This document shows positions 35,230 through 43,493 of a DNA stretch of 64,000 nucleotides, one piece after another. Made by a program: the position numbers and the translations under genes. Where the stretch lies: NCBI RefSeq assembly GCF_017599305.1, contig NZ_JAGFWR010000008.1, positions 186,001 to 250,000 of the forward strand, given 5' to 3'. The notes beneath the pieces are model-generated. The model did not search any database, was not told where the DNA came from, and saw nothing but the letters and a program-made list of their open reading frames with translations. This DNA comes from Micromonospora antibiotica (GTDB lineage: Bacteria > Actinomycetota > Actinomycetes > Mycobacteriales > Micromonosporaceae). Within the stretch, counting starts at the first letter, position 1. Every line of letters begins with the position of its first letter.

Positions 35230-36902
35230 CGGGTGGCGGCGAGCAGGTCGTCCAGGACGAGGGTGCGCAGGTCGTCCCGGCTCGGCATCCGGCCCAGCGC
35301 ACGCAGCCGCCCGGACTGCGCCTTGCGCATCCCCTCCAGCAGCTTGCGGGCCTCCCGGGCGTTGCCGAAGTTCTGGTCCCGTTCGATCTGGCCGAACCAC
35401 TCCAGCAGGCCGTCGGCCAGCCCGTCGGCGAGCAGGTACTCGTCGTTGCGGGCGATCCGCCCGACGATGTCGACCAACTGGACCGGGCTGTAGTTCTCGA
35501 ACTCCAACGTCTTGGCGAACCGGGAGGCCAGCCCGGAGTTGGCGTCCAGGAAGGCGGCCATCTCGGTGGTGTAACCGGCGACGATCACCGCCACCTGCTC
35601 GCGGTGGTCCTCCATCAGCTTGACCAGGGTGTCGATGGCCTCCTGGCCGAAGTCGCCGCCGGCACCACCGGCCCGGGACAGGGTGTACGCCTCGTCGATG
35701 AACAGCACCCCGCCCAGCGCCTCGGTGAACACCGACGAGGTCTTCTCGGCGGTGTGCCCGATGTACTGGCCGACCAGGTCCCGCCGGGACACCTCGCGGA
35801 ACTGGCCGTTGGGCAGCACCCCGAGCGCCTTGAGCAGCTGCCCGTAGACCCGGGCCACTGTCGTCTTGCCGGTGCCCGGGGCGCCCGTGAAGATCAGGTG
35901 GTGGCTCACCGCGCCCACCGGCAGGCCGGCGTTGCGCCGCCACTCGTTGACCTGGATCTCGTCGATCAGCGAGCGCACCTCGGCCTTCACCCCGGCCAGG
36001 CCGATCATCGAGTCCAGCTCGGCGAGCAGCTCCTCGACCTTGTGCTCGTCCTGCCCGACCGGGCCGCCACCCGCGCTGACCCCGGCCAACGGTCGCCCGC
36101 CCGCCTCGGCCGCCCGGAACACGGTGGTCGACCCCTCGGCGAGCCGGACGCCCGGAGCGGCGGTCCGCTCGGTGTGGCTGCCCTCGATCGTCCCACCGCA
36201 GCCCCGGCCGACGTCGATGCCGACACCCCGGGTGTCGTGCACCCAGCAGTCCACGATGGTGGGGCTGCTCTGCAACGCCACCACGATCCCGGCGTCGCCG
36301 GTGCCGGAGACGTCGCAACGCTCGATGGTGGGCCGGGCCGCCTGGTAGACGTACACACCCCGGAAGCCGGTGTTGCCGACGGTGCAGTTGCGGATGGTCG
36401 GGTCGGCACCGAGGCGCACGATGATCCCGTCATCGGTGACGTCCCGGATCTCGCACTGCTCGACCGTGCCGCCCGCGTCGGAGACGACCAGCCCGTGCTG
36501 TCCACCGGTGACGGTCACCTCCACGGCCTCGATCCGGGCCCCGTCGCGGACCGACACGGCTGCGGCATAGCCCGCGCTGGCCCGGCACTTCTCCATCCGG
36601 AGCCGACCGCCCACGGCGTCCACGGCCGGGTGGTCGGCGGCCTGGATGACCAGCCCCTGCAACAGCACCTCACCACCGTCGCAGGCCACCGTCGGTCGAC
36701 CGGTGGCCCGACCGTCCACGGTGACCGAACCGGCCTCACCGGCGGCCACCAGGCGGACCCGTCGGCCGGTCAACCGGAGCGCCTCGGGGTAGACGCCGGG
36801 CTCGATCGAGACGACCGCGTCGTCCGGCGCGATCTCCAGCGCGTCCGTGATGGTCGGACAGGCACCGGGTCGGTCAGGGGAGACAGTCAGCATGCGCACC
36901 AT
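35226..36902 (-). CDS. right-handed beta-helix fused to EccA-like (CbbX/SpoVK-type) AAA+ ATPase
   Basis: A 558-residue protein in two halves. Residues about 20-265 are a pectate-lyase-like right-handed beta-helix: short repeats such as ADPTIRNCTVGNTGFRGVYV, ARPTIERCDVSGTGDAGIVV and SSPTIVDCWVHDTRGVGIDV. Residues 290-558 are an AAA+ domain with Walker A GAPGTGKT (340-347), Walker B FIDEAYTL (D403-E404) and a GLASRFAKTLEF second-region-of-homology segment. EccA proteins carry TPR repeats before this type of AAA+ domain; here a beta-helix replaces them. EccA helps load ESX substrates. Start ATG (an in-frame ATG 9 nt later is possible). It lies upstream of the GT39 gene with a 4-nt overlap. Confidence 0.88.
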   Translation of the reverse strand: MVRMLTVSPDRPGACPTITDALEIAPDDAVVSIEPGVYPEALRLTGRRVRLVAAGEAGSVTVDGRATGRPTVACDGGEVLLQGLVIQAADHPAVDAVGGRLRMEKCRASAGYAAAVSVRDGARIEAVEVTVTGGQHGLVVSDAGGTVEQCEIRDVTDDGIIVRLGADPTIRNCTVGNTGFRGVYVYQAARPTIERCDVSGTGDAGIVVALQSSPTIVDCWVHDTRGVGIDVGRGCGGTIEGSHTERTAAPGVRLAEGSTTVFRAAEAGGRPLAGVSAGGGPVGQDEHKVEELLAELDSMIGLAGVKAEVRSLIDEIQVNEWRRNAGLPVGAVSHHLIFTGAPGTGKTTVARVYGQLLKALGVLPNGQFREVSRRDLVGQYIGHTAEKTSSVFTEALGGVLFIDEAYTLSRAGGAGGDFGQEAIDTLVKLMEDHREQVAVIVAGYTTEMAAFLDANSGLASRFAKTLEFENYSPVQLVDIVGRIARNDEYLLADGLADGLLEWFGQIERDQNFGNAREARKLLEGMRKAQSGRLRALGRMPSRDDLRTLVLDDLLAATR

Positions 36903-36992
36903 GGTCCCGCTCGGTCGTGGAAGGACGGACCGGTTCGTCGTCGACGTCCGGTCGAAGGGTACCGGTCGAGTGGGGGTGGTCTCGCCCCCGCG

Positions 36993-38405
36993 TCAGATGG
37001 TGAAGGTGGCCTCGCGCACCGAGGCGGCCACCTTGCGTACCTCGTCCGCACGGTCCAGGGGGGCGGTCATCCGCAGCACCAGCTGCCTGTCGATCGCGTC
37101 CTCCGGCACGCTGCGCCAGTAGGAGAGGTAGACCAGGCCGTAGCGGGACGCGCCGTCCACCCGGGCGGTCTCGGCCCAGGTGGTGAACTCGCCACTGCGT
37201 ACCCACTGCAACCCCCATGCCTCCTCCTGCCGGCGCAGCGCGGTGCGGCGCTCGTCGGTGCAGAGCCGGGGGCACTGCCGGACGACCAGGTCGCCACCGA
37301 TGATCGACCCGTCGGCGGCCGGGACGCCGCACCGGTAGTGCGCCGAACCGCTGGTGCGGCCGGCCTCGGTGCAGCTCCACCCGGTGGGCACCCGGAAGCT
37401 GAAGTCGACCCCGGCCAGGCCGGTGATCTCCCGGGTCGGGTCGGTGGCGGCGAAGGTCGGCGCACCGGTCGGCCAACCGCCGCCGACCGGTGGTTCCACG
37501 CCCGGCTGACGCGGCGGTGTGCCCGGTAGCCCCAGGTCGACGCTCGGGGTCGGTGCCGCCGTGGCGGCGACGGTCGTCGGGTCGTCGGCGGACCACCTCG
37601 CGACGCCGAACCCGCCGGCCGCGCCGATCGCCGTCGCGCCCACCGCGACCAGCGCCACCAGCGCCAACCACCAGCCGGTACGCCCCCGGCCGCGGGCCGC
37701 GCCCGACGGGTAGGCCCCCGGGTACCCGGCCGGCGCGGGTCGGGGCGCGACCGGTGGCTGCGGGTAGGGCACCAGGGCTGCCCGCTGCCCGGCCGGCACC
37801 CCCTGCTGCGGCGTCGTCCGGGGCGGGGCCGGCGGTTGCGGGGCCGGCCGGGCGGCGGGCGAGGTCGGCCCCGCCGACCGGGGTACGCCGGCCGGGGTCG
37901 CGGTGCCGTCGGTGACCGGCCCGGCGGAGGCGGCCACAGCCGTCGCCGTGCGTGACCCGTCCACCGGGGAACCGGTCGCGCCACCGTCGGCACGCCCGGC
38001 CGGCGGGCCGGTCACCGGTGCCGCGCCGGCCGCCGGGCTCACCGGGGCGGTCGCACCGGGCGGGCCGGGCCGCTGCGACCCGACCCCGGCCGGGGGCTCC
38101 CCGGCCGGGACGAGGCGCTGGCCGAGGGCGAGGAAGACGTGCGCGGCCCCCGCGCCCTGCTCGGCGGCGCAGGCCACCCAGGGGACCGGTCCGGTGTGGT
38201 TGGCCCCGGTGATCGGCAGGCCGTCGGACCGGGCCAGCGTGTTGGCCGCAGCGGCGAACGCCTCCCGCCAGCCGCCCTCGGCGGCGGCCGGCGCGAGCAC
38301 GGCCACGGTGAACGGCCGCTCGGCGGTGTCCCGCGCGGCCCACACCTCGCCCAGCTCGCACGAACTGAGCTTGCGGTGCAGCGCGTACGGACCGACTGTC
38401 TGCAT
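36993..38405 (-). CDS. single-pass membrane protein with a truncated protein-kinase N-lobe
   Basis: A 470-residue protein beginning MQTVGPYALHRKLSSCELGE and then VWAARD, which copies the start of Hanks-type kinases (G-x-Y-x-L, Gly-rich loop, VW-A-D). The VAxK lysine is missing (FTVAVLAP) and the C-lobe with HRD/DFG is absent, so it cannot be a kinase. Residues 95-235 are Pro/Ala-rich, a membrane helix lies at 245-265, and an extracytoplasmic domain (about 320-470) contains four Cys likely to form two disulfides (GWSCTEAG, YRCGVP, QCPRLC). It stands first in the AAA+/glycosyltransferase cluster, 90 nt upstream of the AAA+ gene. A sensor or scaffold role is possible. Confidence 0.75.
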   Translation of the reverse strand: MQTVGPYALHRKLSSCELGEVWAARDTAERPFTVAVLAPAAAEGGWREAFAAAANTLARSDGLPITGANHTGPVPWVACAAEQGAGAAHVFLALGQRLVPAGEPPAGVGSQRPGPPGATAPVSPAAGAAPVTGPPAGRADGGATGSPVDGSRTATAVAASAGPVTDGTATPAGVPRSAGPTSPAARPAPQPPAPPRTTPQQGVPAGQRAALVPYPQPPVAPRPAPAGYPGAYPSGAARGRGRTGWWLALVALVAVGATAIGAAGGFGVARWSADDPTTVAATAAPTPSVDLGLPGTPPRQPGVEPPVGGGWPTGAPTFAATDPTREITGLAGVDFSFRVPTGWSCTEAGRTSGSAHYRCGVPAADGSIIGGDLVVRQCPRLCTDERRTALRRQEEAWGLQWVRSGEFTTWAETARVDGASRYGLVYLSYWRSVPEDAIDRQLVLRMTAPLDRADEVRKVAASVREATFTI

Positions 38406-38476
38406 GTGGCATCCCCCCGACCGATCGTATCGGTCGGGGCGTCGGGAACCGATCGACCGGCGGGTCGCCGCGGGGG

Positions 38477-39961
38477 TCAGTCGACCCAGTCGAGCGTGCG
38501 GGCGACCGCCTTGCGCCACCGGCCCAGTTCGCGCTGCCGGTCCGCCGGGTCCATCCGGGACTCCCACTGCGCGTCGGAACGCCACTGGGCGCGCAGGGTG
38601 GCCAGATCCGGCCAGTAGCCGACCGCCAGACCGGCCGCGTACGCCGCGCCGAGGCAGGTGGTCTCGGTGATCCGGGAGCGGACCACCGGCACCGCCAGCA
38701 CGTCGGCGAGGAACTGCATCAGCAGCCCGTTGGCGGTCATCCCACCGTCCACCCGCAACCGGCGCAACGCCACGTCGGAGTCGGCGTTCATCGCGTCGAC
38801 CACCTCGCGGGTCTGCCAGGCCGACGCCTCCAGCGCCGCCCGGGCCAGGTGCCCCTTGGTGATGTAACCGGTCAGCCCGGCGATCACCCCCCGGGCGTCG
38901 GGACGCCAGTGCGGCGCGAACAACCCGGAGAAGGCGGGCACCACGTAACAGCCGCCGTTGTCGTCCACGCTGGCGGCCAGCTCCTCGATCTCGGCCGCCG
39001 ACGAGATCAACCCGAGGTTGTCCCGCAACCACTGCACCAGCGAACCGGTCACCGCGATCGCCCCCTCCAGGGCGTACGCGGCCGGCTGGCCGTCGATCCG
39101 GTAGGCCACCGTGGTCAGCAGGCCGTGGGTGGACGGCACCGGGCTGGCCCCGGTGTTGAGCAGCAGGAAGCTGCCGGTGCCGTAGGTGCACTTCGCCTCG
39201 CCGGGCTGGAAACAGGTCTGCCCGAACAGGGCGGCCTGCTGGTCGCCGAGCGCACTGGCCACCGGCACCCCGGCGAGCACCCCGTGGGCCGTCCCGTAGA
39301 CCTCCGCCGAGCTGCGGATCTGCGGCAGCATCCCGGCCGGTACGCCCAGCGCGTCGAGCAGCTCCGGGTCCCAGTCGAGGGTCTCCAGGTCCATCAGCAT
39401 GGTCCGGCTGGCGTTGGTCACGTCGGTGACGTGCCGGCCGGTCAGCTTCCAGATCAACCAGCTGTCCATGGTGCCGAAGAGCACCTCGCCCCGCTCGGCA
39501 CGCCCGCGCAGCCCGTCGACGTTGTCCAGCAGCCAGCGCAGCTTCGGGCCGGCGAAGTAGGTGGCCAGGGTGAGGCCGGTCCGGGCCCGCAGCTTCTCCT
39601 CGCCGTACGACCCGGCCAGGTCGCGCAGCTGCGGGCCGGTGCGGGTGTCCTGCCAGACGATGGCGTTGGCGACCGGCCGGCCGGTGGCCCGGTCCCAGAC
39701 CACGGTGGTCTCCCGCTGGTTGGTGATGCCGACGGCGGCCAACCCGTCCGAGCCGGTGCCGGCGGCGGCCAGCGCGTCACGGACCACCTGTTCGACGTTG
39801 GCCCAGATCTCCTCGGCGTCGTGCTCCACCCAGCCGGGCCGGGGGAAGATCTGCCGGTGCTCGCGTTGGGCGACGGCGACGATCCCACCGGCCCGGTCGA
39901 AGACGATGCAGCGCGACGAGGTGGTGCCCTGGTCGATGGCGGCGACGTACTCTCCGGTCAT
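38477..39961 (-). CDS. glpK: glycerol kinase
   Basis: A 494-residue enzyme of normal length that phosphorylates glycerol with ATP to sn-glycerol 3-phosphate in the cytoplasm. The FGGY-kinase features are clear: AAIDQGTTSSRCIVFD at the N-terminus (phosphate-binding DQGTTS), QREHRQIFPRPGWVEHD, ITNQRETTVVWD, the central GALGDQQAALFGQ-type block and RVDGGMTANGLLMQFLAD. The start ATG is 63 nt from the divergent PRPP synthetase start. No glycerol facilitator or glpD lies beside it, so it is an isolated copy. Confidence 0.96.
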   Translation of the reverse strand: MTGEYVAAIDQGTTSSRCIVFDRAGGIVAVAQREHRQIFPRPGWVEHDAEEIWANVEQVVRDALAAAGTGSDGLAAVGITNQRETTVVWDRATGRPVANAIVWQDTRTGPQLRDLAGSYGEEKLRARTGLTLATYFAGPKLRWLLDNVDGLRGRAERGEVLFGTMDSWLIWKLTGRHVTDVTNASRTMLMDLETLDWDPELLDALGVPAGMLPQIRSSAEVYGTAHGVLAGVPVASALGDQQAALFGQTCFQPGEAKCTYGTGSFLLLNTGASPVPSTHGLLTTVAYRIDGQPAAYALEGAIAVTGSLVQWLRDNLGLISSAAEIEELAASVDDNGGCYVVPAFSGLFAPHWRPDARGVIAGLTGYITKGHLARAALEASAWQTREVVDAMNADSDVALRRLRVDGGMTANGLLMQFLADVLAVPVVRSRITETTCLGAAYAAGLAVGYWPDLATLRAQWRSDAQWESRMDPADRQRELGRWRKAVARTLDWVD

Positions 39962-40010
39962 TTCGGCACCGTACCGGCCGGGTGCGCTCCGGAGAACCAC
40001 GGTGGCTCCG

Positions 40011-40016
40011 TACGAT
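40011..40016 (+). promoter_or_regulatory. -10 element of a leaderless promoter for the PRPP synthetase-like gene
   Basis: TACGAT fits TAnnnT and ends 8 nt before the GTG start. The 8-nt gap contains no ribosome site, so transcription would begin at or next to the start codon. Confidence 0.55.
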
Positions 40017-40024
40017 CTCCAGAC

Positions 40025-40963
40025 GTGCGCGACATCGCCGTGTTCAGTGGAACCGCCCATCCCGACCTCGCCGCCGAGATCTGTGCCCACCTGGGGGTGC
40101 CGCTGCACCCGGTGCGGGTGTCCCGGTTCGCCAACGACTGCCTTGAGGTGCAGTTGCAGGCGAACTGCCGGGAGCGGGACGTCTTCCTGATCCAGCCCCT
40201 GGTGCCGCCCGTCCAGGAGAACCTGGTCGAGCTGCTGCTCATGATCGACGCGGCCCGGGGGGCGTCGGCCGGTCGGATCACCGTGGTGCTGCCGCACTAC
40301 GCGTACGCCCGGTCGGACAAGAAGGACGCCCCGCGCATCTCGATCGGGGCCCGGCTGGTGGCCGACCTGCTCACCTCGGCCGGCGCCCAGCGGGTGCTGG
40401 CGATGACCCTGCACTCGCCGCAGGTGCACGGCTTCTTCAGCGTCCCGGTCGACCACCTGCACGCCCTGCGGGAGCTGGCCGCCCACTTCCGGGGGGACGA
40501 CCTGGGCAACACGGTGGTGGTCTCGCCGGACCTGGGTAACGCGAAGGAGGCTGCGGCGTTCGCCCGGATGCTCGGCACCCCCGTCGCGGCGGGGGCCAAG
40601 CAGCGGTTCAGCGACGACCGGGTCACCATCAGCACGGTGATCGGTGAGGTGACCGACCGGGACGTGATCGTGCTGGACGACGAGATCGCCAAGGGCAGCA
40701 CGGTGATCGAGCTGATCGCCCACCTGCGGGAGCGCAACGTCCGGTCGATCCGGCTGGCCTGCACCCACGGCCTGTTCTCCAGCGGCGCGTTGGAGCGGCT
40801 CAGCGCCACCGAGGGGGTGCGCGAGATCGTCTGCACCAACACGGTGCCGATCCCGCCGGAGAAGCGGGTGCCGGAGTTGACGGTGCTCTCGGTGGCCCCG
40901 GCGCTGGCCGAGGCGATGCGGCGGATCCACAACGGCGAGTCGGTCAGCGCCCTGTTCGGCTGA
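40025..40963 (+). CDS. ribose-phosphate pyrophosphokinase-like protein (divergent)
   Basis: A 312-residue member of the PRPP synthetase family, which transfers pyrophosphate from ATP to ribose 5-phosphate. The two-domain layout is intact: FSGTAHPDLAAEICAHLGV, RFANDCLEVQLQ, LLLMIDAARGASAGRI, then HYAYARSDKK and a C-terminal phosphoribosyltransferase fold. The PRPP-binding loop, normally DDMIDTGGT, reads DDEIAKGST (about 218-226), and the ribose-phosphate region VVSPDLGNAKEAAAFA also departs from the usual form. It is therefore probably a second, specialised copy rather than the housekeeping enzyme. It is divergent from glpK and apparently leaderless. Confidence 0.85.
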   Translation: MRDIAVFSGTAHPDLAAEICAHLGVPLHPVRVSRFANDCLEVQLQANCRERDVFLIQPLVPPVQENLVELLLMIDAARGASAGRITVVLPHYAYARSDKKDAPRISIGARLVADLLTSAGAQRVLAMTLHSPQVHGFFSVPVDHLHALRELAAHFRGDDLGNTVVVSPDLGNAKEAAAFARMLGTPVAAGAKQRFSDDRVTISTVIGEVTDRDVIVLDDEIAKGSTVIELIAHLRERNVRSIRLACTHGLFSSGALERLSATEGVREIVCTNTVPIPPEKRVPELTVLSVAPALAEAMRRIHNGESVSALFG

Positions 40964-41041
40964 CCGGCCCGGCGGCCGGCCCCAGGTGCGGCTCTGCGCG
41001 CCCGGCCCAGCTCAGCCCGGGCGGAGGGCCGCCCGGTGGGG

Positions 41042-41476
41042 TCAGTTGGCGGCGGCGCTGATCCGGACCGTGGTGCCGGCCGCGCCGCTCTCGACCTCCA
41101 TCGCGTCGCTGAGCTCCCGGGCCAGCCACAGCCCCCAGCCGCCGGCGGTGTCCGGGGCCGGCCGGCTGCGGTCGTCGAGCTGTTGTTCGCTCATGCCGTT
41201 GCCGTGGTCGGCGACCTCGCAGACCAGCTCGCCGGGGCGTCGCCAGAGCCGCAGCCAGCCCTGACCGCCGCCGTGGCGGACGGCATTGGTGATCAGCTCG
41301 TTGACCGCCAGCACGAAGTCGTCGAGGCGTTGGCCGGACAGCCCGGCGGCGTGCGCGCAGGAGCTGACCGAGTGTCTCAGCTCGGTCACCTGCGCCTGGT
41401 CGAACGCCTCGGCGATGAGAAGGGAAGGTTCGATGGGCACCACCGTACGCGGTGTGGGAAGTTCTGCGTTCGTCAT
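41042..41476 (-). CDS. RsbW-like ATP-binding anti-sigma/regulatory protein
   Basis: A 144-residue HATPase_c protein of the serine-protein-kinase/anti-sigma type. The N-box is FVLAVNELITNAVRHGG, followed by LVCEVADHGNGMSEQQ (G1) and GGWGLWLARELSD (G2), all in the right order. RsbW-type proteins bind a sigma factor or phosphorylate an anti-anti-sigma partner. No sigma factor or STAS gene is adjacent, so its target is unknown; a related gene with a STAS-like domain lies at 44140. Transcribed convergently to the PRPP synthetase gene and divergently from the histidine kinase. Confidence 0.85.
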   Translation of the reverse strand: MTNAELPTPRTVVPIEPSLLIAEAFDQAQVTELRHSVSSCAHAAGLSGQRLDDFVLAVNELITNAVRHGGGQGWLRLWRRPGELVCEVADHGNGMSEQQLDDRSRPAPDTAGGWGLWLARELSDAMEVESGAAGTTVRISAAAN

Positions 41477-41585
41477 GGGCCCTGTCCCGGCAGCGATCTC
41501 GGAGTCTTTCGCGCTGTTTCTACCGTACGTCAGGGTTGTCCGTGCCGCACCGGCCGGCCCGGCGGGTCACCGGGGTGGCTGTGGC

Positions 41586-42728
41586 ATGGTGACGCCCATG
41601 CCGTCGTCTCCGCCGGGTGGTTTCGAGGTCCCGCTCTGGCGCTCCGTCGCGGTCTTCCGCTTCGCCTCGCTGGCGTACGTCGGGCTGCTGGTCCTGCGCG
41701 ACGCCGACCGGTACGCCCACCCGGTCGCCGCCGGTGGCGTACTCCTGGTGATGCTGGCCTGGTCCGGGGTGACCGCGGTCGGCTACGCCCGGCCGGCCAA
41801 CCGGGGCTGGCCGCTGCTCCTGGCCGACCTCGGTGTGGTCCTGTCGATCCTGGCCGTCACGCCGTGGGTGGTGGGCCGTCCGGCGCTGGCGTCGGGGGTG
41901 CCGGCCCTGGCCGTGGCCTGGCTGGCCGGGCCGGTGCTGGCCTGGGCGGTGTCCGGCGGACGGCGGCGCGGCACGGTGGCCGCCCTGCTGGTCGGCGGCA
42001 CGGACCTGGCCACCCGGGGCCGGGTCGGCCCGTCCTCGCTGACCGGGGTGACCCTGCTGCTGCTCGCCGGGGTGGTGGTGGGGCACGTGGCCCGGTTGGC
42101 GGTGACCGCCGAGCAGCGGTTGCAGCGGGCGGTGGAGCTGGAGGCGGCGACCCGGGAACGGGAGCGGCTGGCCCGCGACATCCACGACTCGGTGCTCCAG
42201 GTGCTGGCGTTGGTCCAGCGGCGCGGGGCACACCTGGACGGGGAGGCCGGTGAGCTGGCCCGGCTCGCCGGTCAGCAGGAGGTGGCGCTGCGCGCGTTGA
42301 TCTCCGGTGCGCCGCCGACCTCCCCCGCCGACCCGGTGGGCGAGGTGGACCTGCGCTCCCTGCTGGCCGGGTACGCCTCGGCGGCGGTGCAGGTCTCCGC
42401 CCCGGCCACCCCCGTGCCGCTGCCCGCCCCGGTGGCCCTGGAGGTGGCCGCCGCGACGGCGGCGGCGCTGGACAACGTGCGGCGGCACGCCGACGGGCGG
42501 GCCTGGGTGCTGGTCGAGGACGAGGGGGAGACGGTGACCGTGTCGGTCCGCGACGCCGGTCCGGGCATCCCGCAGGGGCGGCTGGCCGAGGCGGCCAGGC
42601 AGGGGCGGCTGGGGGTGGCCCAGGCCATCCGTGGTCGGATAGCCGATCTCGGGGGCGAGACGCGGATCGTCTCGACGCCGGGGGAGGGCACCGAACTCGA
42701 ACTGATGGTGCCGAGGAGGAACCGATGA
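41586..42728 (+). CDS. DUF5931-type (MacS-like) sensor histidine kinase
   Basis: A 380-residue membrane sensor. The N-terminal half starts FEVPLWRSVAVFRFASLAYVGLLVLR and has about five or six membrane helices, the pattern of DUF5931 kinases. The H-box is ERLARDIHDSVLQVLALVQRRG, as in NarL-class HisKA_3 kinases, and the ATP domain carries AALDNVRRHADG (N-box) and SVRDAGPGIPQG. It would autophosphorylate on the His of ARDIHDS and pass phosphate to the response regulator that overlaps its 3' end (ATGA). The ATG was chosen from several close candidates (41586, 41598). The signal is unknown. Confidence 0.92.
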   Translation: MVTPMPSSPPGGFEVPLWRSVAVFRFASLAYVGLLVLRDADRYAHPVAAGGVLLVMLAWSGVTAVGYARPANRGWPLLLADLGVVLSILAVTPWVVGRPALASGVPALAVAWLAGPVLAWAVSGGRRRGTVAALLVGGTDLATRGRVGPSSLTGVTLLLLAGVVVGHVARLAVTAEQRLQRAVELEAATRERERLARDIHDSVLQVLALVQRRGAHLDGEAGELARLAGQQEVALRALISGAPPTSPADPVGEVDLRSLLAGYASAAVQVSAPATPVPLPAPVALEVAAATAAALDNVRRHADGRAWVLVEDEGETVTVSVRDAGPGIPQGRLAEAARQGRLGVAQAIRGRIADLGGETRIVSTPGEGTELELMVPRRNR

Positions 42729-43396
42729 CCGGGACCCGGGTGATGGTGGTCGACGACCACCCGATGTGGCGGGAGGGGGTGGCCCGGGACCTCACCGAGG
42801 CCGGCCACCTGGTGGTGGCGACCAGCGGCGAGGGCCGCCAGGCGGTCCGGGTGGCCGCCGCCGCCCGACCCGACCTGGTGGTGCTCGACCTCCAGTTGCC
42901 GGACATCTCCGGGGTGGAGGTGATCCAGGGGCTGCGCGCCGCGCTGCCCCGGGTGCGGGTGCTGATGCTGTCGGCCAGCGGCGAGCAGCAGGGCGTCCTG
43001 GACGCGGTGAAGGCCGGGGCCACCGGTTACCTGCTGAAGTCGGCGGGTCCGGCGGAGTTCCTGGACGCGGTGCGCCGCACGGCGGCCGGTGAGCCGGTCT
43101 TCACCCCCGGACTGGCCGGCCTGGTGCTGGGTGAGTACCGGCGGCTCGCCGCCGACCCGCCGTCGGCCGGCGGTTCGGCCGACGGCGGACACGACGCGGC
43201 ACCCCGGCTCACCGAACGGGAGACCGAGGTGCTGCGGCTGGTGGCGAAGGGGCTGTCCTACAAGCAGATCGCCGGGCGGCTCGGGTTGTCGCACCGCACC
43301 GTGCAGAACCACGTGCAGAACACGCTGGGCAAGCTCCAACTGCACAACCGGGTGGAGCTGACCCGCTACGCGATCGAGCGGGGCCTGGACGACTGA
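42725..43396 (+). CDS. LuxR/NarL-family response regulator
   Basis: A 223-residue regulator. The receiver domain has DDHPMWREG, the phospho-acceptor Asp in LVVLDLQLPDISG, the Ser switch in LMLSASGE and Lys in YLLKSAGP. The C-terminal HTH reads LTEREVEVLRLVAKGLS-like with SYKQIAGRLGLSHRTVQNHV and ends in a short helix. The ATG overlaps the histidine kinase stop, so the two form a coupled two-component pair. A 36-residue Gly/Ser-rich linker lies between domains. Confidence 0.95.
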   Translation: MTGTRVMVVDDHPMWREGVARDLTEAGHLVVATSGEGRQAVRVAAAARPDLVVLDLQLPDISGVEVIQGLRAALPRVRVLMLSASGEQQGVLDAVKAGATGYLLKSAGPAEFLDAVRRTAAGEPVFTPGLAGLVLGEYRRLAADPPSAGGSADGGHDAAPRLTERETEVLRLVAKGLSYKQIAGRLGLSHRTVQNHVQNTLGKLQLHNRVELTRYAIERGLDD

Positions 43397-43480
43397 TCAG
43401 TGCGGTCCTGGGCGACTGAGCAGTGCGGGGCCTGAACGGTCGGGGCAGTGCTGGGTTGGGCGACTGAGCAGTGCGGGGCC
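43387..43480 (+). repeat. direct repeats after the response regulator gene
   Basis: A 23-bp sequence beginning GGGCGACTGAGCAGTG occurs at 43410-43432 and again, unchanged, at 43458-43480. A diverged first copy (43387-43408) covers the last codons and stop of the response regulator. The copies therefore look like duplications of the gene's 3' end in the intergenic region between convergent genes. Confidence 0.75.
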
Positions 43481-43493
43481 GGGACGGCCGGGG

